Shown here: in pieces, positions 1 through 8,821 of the stretch
Numbering within the stretch: position 1 is the stretch's first letter
How the letters are laid out: every line of letters starts with the position of its first letter
DNA from: Litorimonas sp051251645
Lineage (GTDB): Bacteria > Pseudomonadota > Alphaproteobacteria > Caulobacterales > Maricaulaceae
Direction: 5' to 3'
Assembly: GCA_051251645.1 (NCBI GenBank)
Contig: JBPOEY010000001.1
Span: forward strand, 62,001 to 126,000
Length of the DNA: 64,000 nt
Notes under the pieces: model-generated
What the model saw: the letters and a program-made list of their open reading frames with translations, nothing else
Told to the model about the DNA's origin: nothing
Databases searched by the model: none
Program-made: the position numbers and the translations under genes

Positions 1-1044
1 GGGACGCACAGTCTTGATCGTGGCCTCTCCCTCAGCGCCGAGGGTGTGACCATTCGCGGCGAGGGCATGGATACCAGCATCCTATCGTTTAAAGGCCAGA
101 TTGCAGGCGCAGAAGGTCTGCTCGTGACGGGGGATAATGTCGTCCTTGAAAACTTTGCAGTCGAAGATGCCAAAGGCGACGCGATTAAAATCAGTGACAC
201 GGACGGCGTGACGATCCGGGGTGTGCGCGTCGAATGGACGGGGGAAGCCAAGACTGAAAACGGAGCCTATGGTCTATATCCCGTGCAAACAACGAATGTA
301 TTGATCGAAGACGTCGTTGCCATTGGTGCGTCTGACGCCGGTATATATGTCGGTCAAAGCCGAGGCGTGATTGTTCGCAATAGCCGCGCCGAACGCAATG
401 TCGCCGGAATCGAAATTGAGAATACGCAGGATGCAGATGTATACGGTAATTTAGCGACCGATAATACGGGCGGTATTCTTGTCTTTAATATGCCGGGACT
501 GACACAGCCGGGTGGCCGTGTGCGTGTGTATGATAATGATGTTTATGAAAATGACCGCGGCAATTTCGGTCATCCTGGAACGCCTGTCGCGTCCATCCCC
601 GCCGGATCGGGCGTTGTGGTGAACAGCCATGACGATGTCGAAATTTTTGAAAACCGTATTCGCGATAACCGCACGGCGAACATTATTATCGCTTCGGTTT
701 ATTCTTCCAATTTCGCTGATAGCTCTTTCTCGGACACATTTGACCCTTATCCGGACCGCATCCATGTCCATTCCAATGAATTATCAGGCGGCGGCGACAA
801 ACCGGACGGCATGGAATTAAAAGCGGCTAAGACTCTGAAATTTGGCCTGACCGGCCGCTTCCCGCATGTGCTGTGGGACGGTTATGTGCGCGGTGAGGAT
901 GACCCGAAAATTTGCATTGAGGAGACGGAAGCGGAGGTCTTTAATGCTGACCTTCCCAATGAGTCAAAAAACATGCGTGTTGAAATGGATCTGCACAGAT
1001 GCACCCTACCGCGTCTTGCAAAAGTAACCCTCGAAGAGGGATGA
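1..1044 (+). CDS. Secreted parallel beta-helix repeat protein, 5' end missing
   Basis: The frame is open from base 1, so the start and any signal peptide lie outside the window. About 347 residues remain. They contain repeated short strands typical of a right-handed parallel beta-helix (NosD / pectate-lyase-like fold), with recurring patterns such as GVTIRGVRVEW, NVLIEDVVAIGASDAG and GVIVRNSRAERN. The family matches what I know as TIGR03805-type beta-helix proteins, which are usually encoded beside a TIGR03806 (HNE_0200 / SO2930-like) cytochrome; exactly such a gene follows with a 4-nt ATGA overlap, so the two are translationally coupled. Substrate and activity are unknown; a periplasmic or surface carbohydrate-related role is inference. 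No catalytic residues could be assigned. The C-terminal ~60 residues leave the repeat pattern. Confidence 0.8.
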   Translation, partial: GTHSLDRGLSLSAEGVTIRGEGMDTSILSFKGQIAGAEGLLVTGDNVVLENFAVEDAKGDAIKISDTDGVTIRGVRVEWTGEAKTENGAYGLYPVQTTNVLIEDVVAIGASDAGIYVGQSRGVIVRNSRAERNVAGIEIENTQDADVYGNLATDNTGGILVFNMPGLTQPGGRVRVYDNDVYENDRGNFGHPGTPVASIPAGSGVVVNSHDDVEIFENRIRDNRTANIIIASVYSSNFADSSFSDTFDPYPDRIHVHSNELSGGGDKPDGMELKAAKTLKFGLTGRFPHVLWDGYVRGEDDPKICIEETEAEVFNADLPNESKNMRVEMDLHRCTLPRLAKVTLEEG

Positions 1045-2075
1045 AACGTCTCGCGCTCATTATTACGGGCCTGCTGACGGCGTGTTCGCAGGCCCCGGAT
1101 TCTGTCATCTTTCACGCGGCCAGTAACCCAGCAACGCTGGCAGAGTGGAATGTGTTGGATATCCGCCAAGGTCATCTGGTGCCGAGTGGTGGCAGTATTG
1201 CCTATGAGGTGAATGCCCCGCTTTTTACGGATTACGCGCATAAGCTACGCACCATCCATACGCCGTCCGTCGCGCCTGTTCTCGAAGACGGCAGTCTTGA
1301 TTTCCCTGTCGGCACCATCATTTCCAAAACCTTCTATTATCCAGAAGACGAAAAGGGTGTTGTGAAGACGTCCGACTTTGGCGGCGATGCGATTGAGCTG
1401 TCCACGCACCGTTTGATCGAAACGCGATTAATGGTTCTGCGCGACACGGGATGGGCCCCCGTCAGCTATGTCTGGAACGAAGACGAGACGGAAGCCCGTC
1501 TAAAACGCACAGGCGCTGTCGTGCCACTCACCTTATCCGGCACAGATTTTGCCTATGTCGTGCCCAATGAAAACCAATGTTCGGGCTGCCATGCCTCCGA
1601 CATGACGACCAAAGACCTCCACCCACTCGGGGCAACGGGGCCACAGATTAAAAACCGCGGTCACATGGTTGTCGGCGGTGTGATGCAACACGGCGCGACC
1701 GCCGTGCAGGCGGATTATCGGGACACGACATTCTCGCTTGATGTGCGGGCTCGCTCTTACTTGGCGAGCAATTGCGCCCATTGCCATAATCCGGTTGGGC
1801 CAGCCGACACGTCTGGTCTCGATTTGACGCTCAGTGCCGATGTGGGTCCGGAAATGGGGCGATGCAAACCGCCTATCGCCGCGGGATCTGGCACGGGCGG
1901 TCACAAGTTTTCGATCATGCCCGGCGATCCGGACAGTTCCATCATGGCCTACCGCATGGCCAGTACAGATCCCGGATCAATGATGCCGGAATTAGGCCGT
2001 AGCCTCGCGCACGCTGAGGGTGTTGCGTTGATTCGAGAGTGGATCGCGCAAATCGACGGTGATTGCGGGACGTAG
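1041..2075 (+). CDS. SO2930/HNE_0200-family diheme c-type cytochrome lipoprotein
   Basis: A 344-residue protein. The ATG at 1041 is chosen because it overlaps the upstream stop (ATGA) and begins a lipoprotein signal, MKRLALIITGLLTAC, with lipobox LTAC and lipidated Cys15; an in-frame upstream ATG at 999 would lie inside the previous gene. Two CxxCH heme c motifs are present: CSGCH at residues 180-184 and CAHCH at 245-249. Length and motif layout fit the conserved family TIGR03806, which travels with the beta-helix protein encoded just upstream. It is probably a membrane-anchored periplasmic electron carrier. Its redox partner is not in the window, and whether it acts on or with the beta-helix protein is not known. 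Confidence 0.85.
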   Translation: MKRLALIITGLLTACSQAPDSVIFHAASNPATLAEWNVLDIRQGHLVPSGGSIAYEVNAPLFTDYAHKLRTIHTPSVAPVLEDGSLDFPVGTIISKTFYYPEDEKGVVKTSDFGGDAIELSTHRLIETRLMVLRDTGWAPVSYVWNEDETEARLKRTGAVVPLTLSGTDFAYVVPNENQCSGCHASDMTTKDLHPLGATGPQIKNRGHMVVGGVMQHGATAVQADYRDTTFSLDVRARSYLASNCAHCHNPVGPADTSGLDLTLSADVGPEMGRCKPPIAAGSGTGGHKFSIMPGDPDSSIMAYRMASTDPGSMMPELGRSLAHAEGVALIREWIAQIDGDCGT

Positions 2076-2129
2076 ACGGTCGCCCATAAGCGCGTTAGCG
2101 TCTTCGATACGTCGTGATGGGAGCCTGCC

Positions 2130-2972
2130 ATGTCTGAAGCCTTACAACCCTATCGAGATCGTCACATGGCAAGCGGCGAGATCGCCGACTTATCTCCCTA
2201 TCTAGGTGATCGGACATTCGACGCGCTTTGGACGGATTATCAACGCGACGGCTATGTCATTATTGAAAACGTCCTGACACCTGACGCGATTGGGTCGATT
2301 CGCGGGGCGCTCGCACCACATTTTACCAAGACCGGGCGCAATGATTTCGAAGGGCTTAAGTCCAACCGCGTCTATGCGCTGGTGGACAAAGACCCCGCCG
2401 TGTTTGGAGAACTCGCGTTACATCCTTTGGCGATGGCCTTCGTTGAGCGAGAATTGGGGCGATCTTGTTTATTGTCGGCCATGCTCGCGATCCGGCTATT
2501 GGCGAATGAGACAGTGCAGGATTGGCATTATGATGACGAGCAAATCATGGTCCCGCGTCCGCGTCCCGCCTACGGGGTTAGTACCTTCTGGGCGATTGAC
2601 GACACCACTGATACTAATGGCGCGACGGAGATTATTCCCGGGAGTCATTTATGGGACGCCTCCGTGCCAAGACCCGCACGCGACCATATAGATTATATTC
2701 GCGCGACGATGCCGGCCGGGGCGTTGATGATTGCCAAAGGGACGTTGTTTCATCGCGGTGGCGCCAACCGAACGAAGCAGCCGCGCCTCATTATCACGCC
2801 GCAATATTGTCCCGGTTGGGCGCGTCCTTTGGAGACTATGCTTCTGGCTGTGTCGCGAGAGAAGGTCGCAGTGATGCCACAACGCCTGCGTGAACTGCTT
2901 GGCTATAATCTGCACGCGGCCTTTATGGGCTATGTGGATGGTCAACACCCGGACCGGGTGTTGGGACTTTAG
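2130..2972 (+). CDS. Phytanoyl-CoA dioxygenase (PhyH) family protein
   Basis: A 280-residue cytosolic protein of the Fe(II)/2-oxoglutarate-dependent PhyH superfamily. The metal-binding facial triad is visible: H133-x-D135 in DWHYDDEQ and a distal H208 in LFHRGGANRT. R219 in QPRLIITPQ is a candidate for 2-oxoglutarate binding. Other family blocks, such as the N-terminal DGYVIIENVLTPD and the GATEIIPGSH segment, are present. A GGGAG ribosome site precedes the ATG. It stands alone, 54 nt after the cytochrome gene and tail-to-tail with the next genes. The family hydroxylates very diverse small molecules (phytanoyl-CoA, ectoine, natural products), so the substrate cannot be predicted. Confidence 0.85.
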   Translation: MSEALQPYRDRHMASGEIADLSPYLGDRTFDALWTDYQRDGYVIIENVLTPDAIGSIRGALAPHFTKTGRNDFEGLKSNRVYALVDKDPAVFGELALHPLAMAFVERELGRSCLLSAMLAIRLLANETVQDWHYDDEQIMVPRPRPAYGVSTFWAIDDTTDTNGATEIIPGSHLWDASVPRPARDHIDYIRATMPAGALMIAKGTLFHRGGANRTKQPRLIITPQYCPGWARPLETMLLAVSREKVAVMPQRLRELLGYNLHAAFMGYVDGQHPDRVLGL

Positions 2973-3120
2973 GGGTGAGCCACCCTTCGTAATGAACCAG
3001 ACGGCGCAATATGGGGACCGTCACATCGACGTGAAAAGTAAATCGCCCCGACGCGTCGACCGCCTAATAAACATCACCACCGGGCGCTAGAGCGTGGGGT
3101 CGGGGGATGCCGCAGAGGGA

Positions 3121-3522
3121 TCAGCCCTGAGTCTCGTAACGCAATTTCCCTTCATCCAAAGACAGGCGTGTTTGAACCGCGACAGGACCGAGCTGTTCGA
3201 CAACACAGCCCTCTGCGCGTCCCGTTCCGGCATATTGTCGGTTGAACATTGTGCGTCCTGAATAGATCCACGACCAATGCTCGCGACCTTGCGGGTCGGT
3301 CGTGACCGAGATTTGCAGATCATGAGCTCCCGCTTTAGGAAACCCAAATAGCGTAGCGATAAAGCGAACCAGTGGCTTGCGACCTCGCGTGACGTGCGCG
3401 CGGCCAGTAAACGCGTCGCCCTCATGAAAGAGTCTAATTGGACCCGGCACGTCAGCCACCGCACGGCCCAAGCTGCGAGCATAGAGCGTCCCAGCCTGAG
3501 GCGTGCGCGGACTTTGTGTCAT
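3121..3522 (-). CDS. DUF4166 domain protein, probably C-terminally shortened
   Basis: A 133-residue protein with the start of a DUF4166 domain (GTLYARSLG, FHEGD, ATLFGFPKAG, EHWSWIYSGR). The ATG at 3522 overlaps the stop of the upstream DCC gene as ATGA, which favours it over a GTG further upstream inside that gene. DUF4166 domains I know run about 40-60 residues further after the LRYE motif; here the frame stops at LRYETQG, and the other two frames downstream do not restore the expected C-terminal block. The gene may therefore be a decayed or minimal version. Function of the domain is unknown. In other bacteria it occurs beside DCC proteins or fused to saccharopine-dehydrogenase-like proteins. 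Confidence 0.6.
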   Translation of the reverse strand: MTQSPRTPQAGTLYARSLGRAVADVPGPIRLFHEGDAFTGRAHVTRGRKPLVRFIATLFGFPKAGAHDLQISVTTDPQGREHWSWIYSGRTMFNRQYAGTGRAEGCVVEQLGPVAVQTRLSLDEGKLRYETQG

Positions 3523-3959
3523 AGGAACCGCGACTGTTCGCCGGGCGTCGGCAGGCGGCACGTGTCTCGACGCCCAAACCAGCGCAGTCGATTGCTGGCG
3601 ATGCGTTCATAGCCCCAATCCCGGATTGGTCGCGGCAAAAGCCGAAACACGCCCATGGCGCGCCATGGCCAACCCAGCCGCTTAAACATGGCCAATGTTC
3701 CGTCAGACCGGACCCGCGCGCGCCCATTCTCAATCAGAATGTTGGTATCATAATCGCCAGATTTATAGCCGTAATGCTCATAGAGGGCTTCGCCGAGCGG
3801 GCTTTGTGCTGGCAGGAAACGGAATATTCCGTCATCCCGCGCGATCAAAAAATCCACCCAGCCTGAACAGAGCGCACAATATCCGTCAAAGACAATAACG
3901 GGCGTGCGGTCGTCAAAATCCGGGACATCAGGATCGGACCTATAGCTATACGCTTCCAT
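3519..3959 (-). CDS. DCC-family thiol-disulfide oxidoreductase-like protein
   Basis: A 146-residue protein with the DCC signature near residues 20-32 (VFDGYCALCSGWV), the D-x-x-C-x-x-C motif that names the family. Further typical blocks are FRFLPAQSPLG and a C-terminal RDWGYERIASNRLRWFG segment with a trailing RDTCRLPT. The fold is thought to be thioredoxin-like and the family is annotated as putative thiol-disulfide oxidoreductase, but few members have been tested. It is the first gene of a two-gene minus-strand unit and overlaps the DUF4166 gene by 4 nt. Confidence 0.85.
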   Translation of the reverse strand: MEAYSYRSDPDVPDFDDRTPVIVFDGYCALCSGWVDFLIARDDGIFRFLPAQSPLGEALYEHYGYKSGDYDTNILIENGRARVRSDGTLAMFKRLGWPWRAMGVFRLLPRPIRDWGYERIASNRLRWFGRRDTCRLPTPGEQSRFL

Positions 3960-4031
3960 AAGCAGGACATAGTGACCCAGTTCGGAACCGTATAGTCGCT
4001 TGCCGCGCTATTCCTGCAAAGGAGATATGCC

Positions 4032-4265
4032 ATGACGACACGACAAGAGATGAAAGCCGACGCTCGCAGGAGTGCTAAAGACGCCCCCAAAGCTGACCCA
4101 GATATGGCCGCTGAAGCGCTCGAGGACGCCAAAGGGGCAACACAACAGCCCGCGCAGCCCGTCTATAAGACACAGACTGAGGATATTGCGGGCAAAAATA
4201 TCCACCGCGATAAAGACCAAATCATCAGCGAATTTGACGATCCAGCAGCCAATAAAGTCCGCTGA
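4032..4265 (+). CDS. Small hydrophilic hypothetical protein (77 aa)
   Basis: I do not recognise a named family. The product is short, charged and without hydrophobic segments. It is rich in Ala, Lys, Asp and Gln, with N-terminal MTTRQEMKADARRSAKDAPK and a C-terminal IHRDKDQIISEFDDPAANKVR-like tail. It looks disordered apart from possible helix at both ends. A strong AAAGGAGA ribosome site lies 7-8 nt before the ATG, which is the main reason to accept it. Its TGA stop (4263-4265) abuts the TAG stop of convergent pheT (4266-4268) with no spacer. Confidence 0.6.
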   Translation: MTTRQEMKADARRSAKDAPKADPDMAAEALEDAKGATQQPAQPVYKTQTEDIAGKNIHRDKDQIISEFDDPAANKVR

Positions 4266-6659
4266 CTATCCGCGCAGGACTGCGCCGATTTTCTCTGCCG
4301 CCTTAATAATTTTTGCGCTGACGGCTTCGATTTGTGCGTCGGTCAATGTTTCGTCTCTTGGCGAGAGGGTGACATCGATGGCGAGGCTTTTTTGGCCATC
4401 GTCAATTCCTATGCCGACATAAACATCGAACAGGGATACATCGGTGATCAGGGCTTTATCTGCACCGCGCGCGGCCTTGACCAGATCCCCTGCCGCGACG
4501 TCGTCAGCCACGATAAAGGCAAAGTCACGATGAACAGGCATAAGGCCGGACAGCGCCAGAGCGCCTTTTGACTTCCCAGCGGATTTTTTGCCTTTGCGGG
4601 GCGCAGGCAGGTTTTCCGGCCAGACTTCAAACGCAACAACGCGTCCGGCAATCCCGAGCGCTTTGAGCACGCGCGGATGCAACTCACCAAAATCGGCGAG
4701 GATATTCTTCGGGCCCATTTGCAAGCGACCTGACCGACCGGGATGCCAATAATCGCCTGTTGGTTTGGATAGTTGCAAATTGTCGACATTCGCACCCATG
4801 GCGTCCAGCGCCGCGAGCGCGTCGGCTTTTACCGTCAGCGCTGTGATCTGATCGGCGCCCGCCCAATCGCGGGCGGGTTCAACGCGGCGTAGACCCGCTA
4901 ATGTGAGCGATTGATCGTTCGGCTCTGTGCCGCGGTAAACCGGACCCAACTCGAACAAGGCCGCCCCCGGGTAGCCGCGGTCGGCGGCCGTCTGTCCGGA
5001 TAGCAAGAGGTGGATCAAGGCCGAGGGGCGCATGACATTGAGGTCTGTGCTGATCGGATTATCGAGGTGCAGCGCGGGCGCACCGCCGCCAAAGGCTGTC
5101 GCGTGGGCGTCAAGCACGAAAGACCAACTGACCGTCTCGGACAGGCCCTGCAACGCCAACGCACGGCGCGCCAGACGTGTGCGTCTCTGCGTCAAAGTGG
5201 CCGTCGGTTCGCGGCGTCCGGGCAAGGCCGGGAGAGACGTAGCCGGAAGTTTTTCAAACCCGGCGATACGCGCCACATCTTCGACGAGGTCGGCTTGCAG
5301 TGTGACGTCGCGTCGGCCCGTCGGCACGGACATCGTCCACGGCGTGGCTTTGCCTTGGCGCTCAAACCCGAGAGTTTCCAAAATGCGCTGAATTTCGTCT
5401 TCGCCTGGCGTGAAGCCAAGCAATTGTTCGACCCGGGCAGGATCAAACGTCACAGCGTCCGGAGCCGTTGGAATTTCGCCCGCTACGTCGACTGTGCTCG
5501 CTTCACCGCCGCAGAGATCAAGGACAAGGCGTGTCGCCATCTCCATCCCGTCGCGCATGAAGCCCGTATCAATGCCGCGCTCAAAACGGTATTTCGCATC
5601 TGAGTTGACGCCGAGGCGCTTGGCCGAACGGCGGATCGTGAGCGGATCAAACACCGCGCACTCAATCAGAATATCGGTCGTTGTTTCGGACACGCCAGAG
5701 CTTTCACCCCCGACAATGCCGCCGAGTCCCAAAATGCCTTTTTCATCGGCAATCGCGACATCATCGGCGCTCGCTGTATAGCTTTTGTCGTCCAGCGCCT
5801 TGAACGTCTCGTCTTCGCCCATCCGAACGATGATGCTGCCCTCAACTTTGGCGAGGTCATAGACATGCAACGGTCGCGCCCGGTCAATAGTCATGAAATT
5901 GGTGATGTCGACGAGGGCCGAGATCGGACGCAAGCCGATGGCTTTGAGTTTATCTTGTAGCCATTGTGGGCTCGGGCCATTTTTAACGCCGCGCACGACA
6001 CGCCCGACAAAGGCCGGACACGCGTCCGCCGCTTCGATCAGGATTGTTTGTTCATTATCGAAACTGCCTTGGACCGGCTCAATCGTCTCAGGCTTCAACG
6101 TGCCAATCCCCGTCGCAGCGAGATCCCGCGCAATCCCGCGCACGCCAAGCCAATCAGGACGATTGGGCGTGACTTCGAAATCGATCACCGGATCGTTCAG
6201 ACCGAGCACGTCAGAAATCGGCGTGCCGATAGGCGCTTCCGGCAGTTCAATAATGCCGTCGCTATCGTCGCCAAGGTTTAACTCATCGGCGGAGCACATC
6301 ATGCCAAAGCTCTCGATGCCGCGAATTTTACGGGGCTTTTTATCGAGGCTGAAATCAGGGCCGGGAATATAAGTGCCGAGCGGGGCAAAGGCGACATAGA
6401 TGCCCGCGCGCGCATTTGGCGCGCCGCAAACAATCTGTTGCTCGCCATCCTTGGTCGCGACGCGGCAAAGCTTCAACTTGTCGGCGTCCGGGTGTTTTTC
6501 AGCCGAGAGGACATGACCGACGGTAAAGTCGGACAGGGCGGCCGCCGGGTCGATGACCTCTTCAACCTCAAGACCCGCCATGGTCATGGCGTCCACGATT
6601 TCGGTCAGGCTCGCATCCGTATCGAGGTGTTCTTTGAGCCAAGAGAGAGTGAATTTCAT
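4266..6659 (-). CDS. pheT: Phenylalanine--tRNA ligase beta subunit
   Basis: A 797-residue protein, the normal bacterial PheT length. From the N-terminus it shows the EMAP/tRNA-binding domain (about residues 40-150, with HPDADKLKLC and CGAPNARAG), the B3/B4 editing region, the B5 domain (around 400-475), the catalytic-like core, and the C-terminal anticodon-binding FDX-ACB domain starting near PVHRDFAFIV. With PheS it forms the cytosolic alpha2-beta2 synthetase charging tRNA-Phe. The gene lies 37 nt downstream of pheS in the same operon. A short Lys-rich insert (KGKKSAGKSKGA) just before the FDX-ACB domain looks like a linker. No terminator hairpin is seen before the convergent neighbour. Confidence 0.97.
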   Translation of the reverse strand: MKFTLSWLKEHLDTDASLTEIVDAMTMAGLEVEEVIDPAAALSDFTVGHVLSAEKHPDADKLKLCRVATKDGEQQIVCGAPNARAGIYVAFAPLGTYIPGPDFSLDKKPRKIRGIESFGMMCSADELNLGDDSDGIIELPEAPIGTPISDVLGLNDPVIDFEVTPNRPDWLGVRGIARDLAATGIGTLKPETIEPVQGSFDNEQTILIEAADACPAFVGRVVRGVKNGPSPQWLQDKLKAIGLRPISALVDITNFMTIDRARPLHVYDLAKVEGSIIVRMGEDETFKALDDKSYTASADDVAIADEKGILGLGGIVGGESSGVSETTTDILIECAVFDPLTIRRSAKRLGVNSDAKYRFERGIDTGFMRDGMEMATRLVLDLCGGEASTVDVAGEIPTAPDAVTFDPARVEQLLGFTPGEDEIQRILETLGFERQGKATPWTMSVPTGRRDVTLQADLVEDVARIAGFEKLPATSLPALPGRREPTATLTQRRTRLARRALALQGLSETVSWSFVLDAHATAFGGGAPALHLDNPISTDLNVMRPSALIHLLLSGQTAADRGYPGAALFELGPVYRGTEPNDQSLTLAGLRRVEPARDWAGADQITALTVKADALAALDAMGANVDNLQLSKPTGDYWHPGRSGRLQMGPKNILADFGELHPRVLKALGIAGRVVAFEVWPENLPAPRKGKKSAGKSKGALALSGLMPVHRDFAFIVADDVAAGDLVKAARGADKALITDVSLFDVYVGIGIDDGQKSLAIDVTLSPRDETLTDAQIEAVSAKIIKAAEKIGAVLRG

Positions 6660-6696
6660 GAGAATGTCTCAGAGAGGCGAATGTGGGGCTGACGGT

Positions 6697-7776
6697 TCAT
6701 GACAAGCCGCTTTCTAGGTTTGCCTGCAATAGCGGGCTAAACCCGTAGTGACCGAGCCAGCGCGGATCGCCCGCGAACATGTCGCGCAGGTCGGGCATGC
6801 CGTATTTGAGCATGGCGAGGCGGTCGACGCCCATGCCGAAAGCGAAGCCTTGATAGACCTCTGGATCAAGGCCGCAGGATTTCAGCACGTTCGGGTGAAC
6901 CATGCCGCAGCCGAGGATTTCCATCCAGTCGTCGCCGGAGCCGATCTTGATCGACGCGCCGTCACGTTCGTAACGGACGTCCATTTCGGCGGACGGTTCG
7001 GTGAACGGGAAGTGGTGCGGGCGAAAGCGAGTTTCGACATCGGCCTCAAAGAAAGCGGAGATGAAATCCATCAGGCAGCCCTTGAGGTGGCCCATGTGAA
7101 TATTTTCGCCGATGACTAGGCCTTCGACCTGGTGGAACATCGGCGTGTGCGTTTGGTCAGAATCACAGCGGTAGGTCCGGCCCGGCGCAATAATGCGAAT
7201 GGGCGGCTTTTGGTTCATCATGGTGCGGATTTGCACGGGCGATGTGTGGGTGCGCAGGACTTTCTGAATGCCCTCAGCGTCCGGCACCATGAAAAATGTG
7301 TCGTGCATATCGCGCGCCGGATGTCCGGGCGGGAAGTTCAGCGCGGAGAAATTATGAAAGTCGTCCTCAATGTCCGGGCCTTCAGCGACAGAAAAGCCCA
7401 TGTCGGAGAAAATCACGGCCATCTCTTCCATCACTTGCTGCACGGGGTGCAGCGTGCCGACGGTGCGACCAACGGGGAGGGACATGTCCATCGTCTCCGA
7501 CGCAAGCGCCGCATCAAGGGCCACGTTCTCTAGCGCGACCTTGCGCGCATCGACCATCGCAGCGACGTCATTTTTCAAGCCATTGAGCGCAGGACCCATG
7601 ACTTTTTTCTCGTCCGGGCTCATTTTACCGAGGCCGCGCATCATCATGGAAATTTCGCCCTTTTTGCCGAGCGCGGCGACGCGCACCTCGTCCAGCGTGG
7701 CGAGATCAGGCGCAGCGCCAATCTCGGTCTCGAAACGGCTGGCAATGGCCGCGATGTCTGGGGTGGCGTCGCTCAT
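6697..7776 (-). CDS. pheS: Phenylalanine--tRNA ligase alpha subunit
   Basis: A 359-residue class II aminoacyl-tRNA synthetase subunit. Residues 1-100 form the N-terminal coiled coil (with LGKKGEISMMMRGLG). The catalytic core follows, with HTSPVQIRTM, motif 2 in GRTYRCDSDQTHTPMFHQVEG and motif 3 in FGMGVDRLAMLKYG. It provides the active site for Phe-tRNA synthesis in complex with PheT. It is the first gene of the pheS-pheT unit; 115 nt separate it from the 3' end of the cheR-like gene upstream on the same strand. I see no clear leader-peptide attenuator in that gap. Confidence 0.97.
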   Translation of the reverse strand: MSDATPDIAAIASRFETEIGAAPDLATLDEVRVAALGKKGEISMMMRGLGKMSPDEKKVMGPALNGLKNDVAAMVDARKVALENVALDAALASETMDMSLPVGRTVGTLHPVQQVMEEMAVIFSDMGFSVAEGPDIEDDFHNFSALNFPPGHPARDMHDTFFMVPDAEGIQKVLRTHTSPVQIRTMMNQKPPIRIIAPGRTYRCDSDQTHTPMFHQVEGLVIGENIHMGHLKGCLMDFISAFFEADVETRFRPHHFPFTEPSAEMDVRYERDGASIKIGSGDDWMEILGCGMVHPNVLKSCGLDPEVYQGFAFGMGVDRLAMLKYGMPDLRDMFAGDPRWLGHYGFSPLLQANLESGLS

Positions 7777-7891
7777 GAGAGTGTCCGAAAAAAGCGCGAA
7801 GGCAGATCGGCGTTGCGCTTACGGCGGGACAGGCAATTTCGCAACCGTGACGGTGCAGTCTGAGGGAGGTAGGGTCGCCAGTGTGGCGGGA

Positions 7892-8821
7892 CTAGGTCGC
7901 AACGCGCCGGGCTTTGGAGCCTTCAAAGGTCGTTTGGCCATTCGGCTGTTTGCCGACAGGTTCAAAAACGGGCTCGATTTTTAAACGACGATAAAGACCT
8001 GGCACGCCGGGCACAGGGTCCAGCTCGCTATATTGATCCTGTAAATCTTCGCCCGAGCCGAGGATGAGGTAGCCATAGGGGCGCAAGGTCTTGGTCAAAC
8101 TCCGAATGACGCGGATACGGGCAGACCGGCTATAATGGGCGATCGCACCGCGGAACATGACGACATGATACTCGCCCATTGTATCCGAGCCCGCCATGAG
8201 GTGCATATCTTGGAACGTGACATTTTCACGCAAATGCGCGGCAGCCAACCAATCCGTCGACCCGGAGGTCAAATCCGGGGTGAAGTTTGCCACAAGGTCG
8301 CGGGCCGAGAGACCGCGCTGCACTTCAAAATGGGTATATCGTCCCGTGCGAGCGCGTTCGAGGGCTTGGTTTGGGTAATCGACCCCCGTCATATGCAGAG
8401 CGAGAGACCCCATCATGGCTTGCGCCGCCGCGTAACGGGCCCGGATCGCGATGGAATAAATATCCTGCCCCGATCCACACCCATACGACAATAAATCAAT
8501 CCTTCCGCCACCTCGTTTTTCAATCAGGTCCGGTAGGGCGACGTTGAACAATGTATCAAACGACAAGGGATCGCGATTGAAATGGGTATCGCGTTCGACC
8601 AGCGCCGAGACAACCTGAATGGCGAGCCGCGATTTTCCGACGGAAAAGAGCTCTTGGACCATAGAATCTAGATTATCGAATCCCTCTTTGCGGGCGAGGC
8701 TCGAGAGGCGTGTTTCGACCAAAAACGCATGGTCGGACCCCATCTGCACACCGGAGAGTTGCAGAGTAAGACGCCGCAGCGCTTCGTAATATGTGGGTCT
8801 GAGGCTCAGGGCACCGCGCAC
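7892..8821 (-). CDS. CheR-type protein-glutamate methyltransferase, divergent
   Basis: A 309-residue CheR-family protein. It has a helical CheR_N-like domain (about 1-80), a THFNRD segment matching the T-x-F-x-R-[DE] box, an SAM-binding loop LSYGCGSGQDIYSIA, the acidic TGVDYPNQALERARTG block and the FEVQRGL motif. It is divergent where canonical CheR reads CRNVLIYF: here the sequence is MFRGAIAHYS. The start is GTG at 8821 and overlaps the end of the response regulator gene by 16 nt. No chemoreceptor, CheW or CheB is nearby; the context is instead chpT and a stand-alone receiver. It may methylate a non-canonical target or be partly degenerate. The SAM fold assignment is firm; the target is unknown. 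Confidence 0.8.
   Translation of the reverse strand: MRGALSLRPTYYEALRRLTLQLSGVQMGSDHAFLVETRLSSLARKEGFDNLDSMVQELFSVGKSRLAIQVVSALVERDTHFNRDPLSFDTLFNVALPDLIEKRGGGRIDLLSYGCGSGQDIYSIAIRARYAAAQAMMGSLALHMTGVDYPNQALERARTGRYTHFEVQRGLSARDLVANFTPDLTSGSTDWLAAAHLRENVTFQDMHLMAGSDTMGEYHVVMFRGAIAHYSRSARIRVIRSLTKTLRPYGYLILGSGEDLQDQYSELDPVPGVPGLYRRLKIEPVFEPVGKQPNGQTTFEGSKARRVAT

Noticed and set aside
2973..3120. Terminator between the PhyH and DUF4166 genes
   Set aside because: Only a short CGACGCGTCG palindrome is present, without stem length or T-run.
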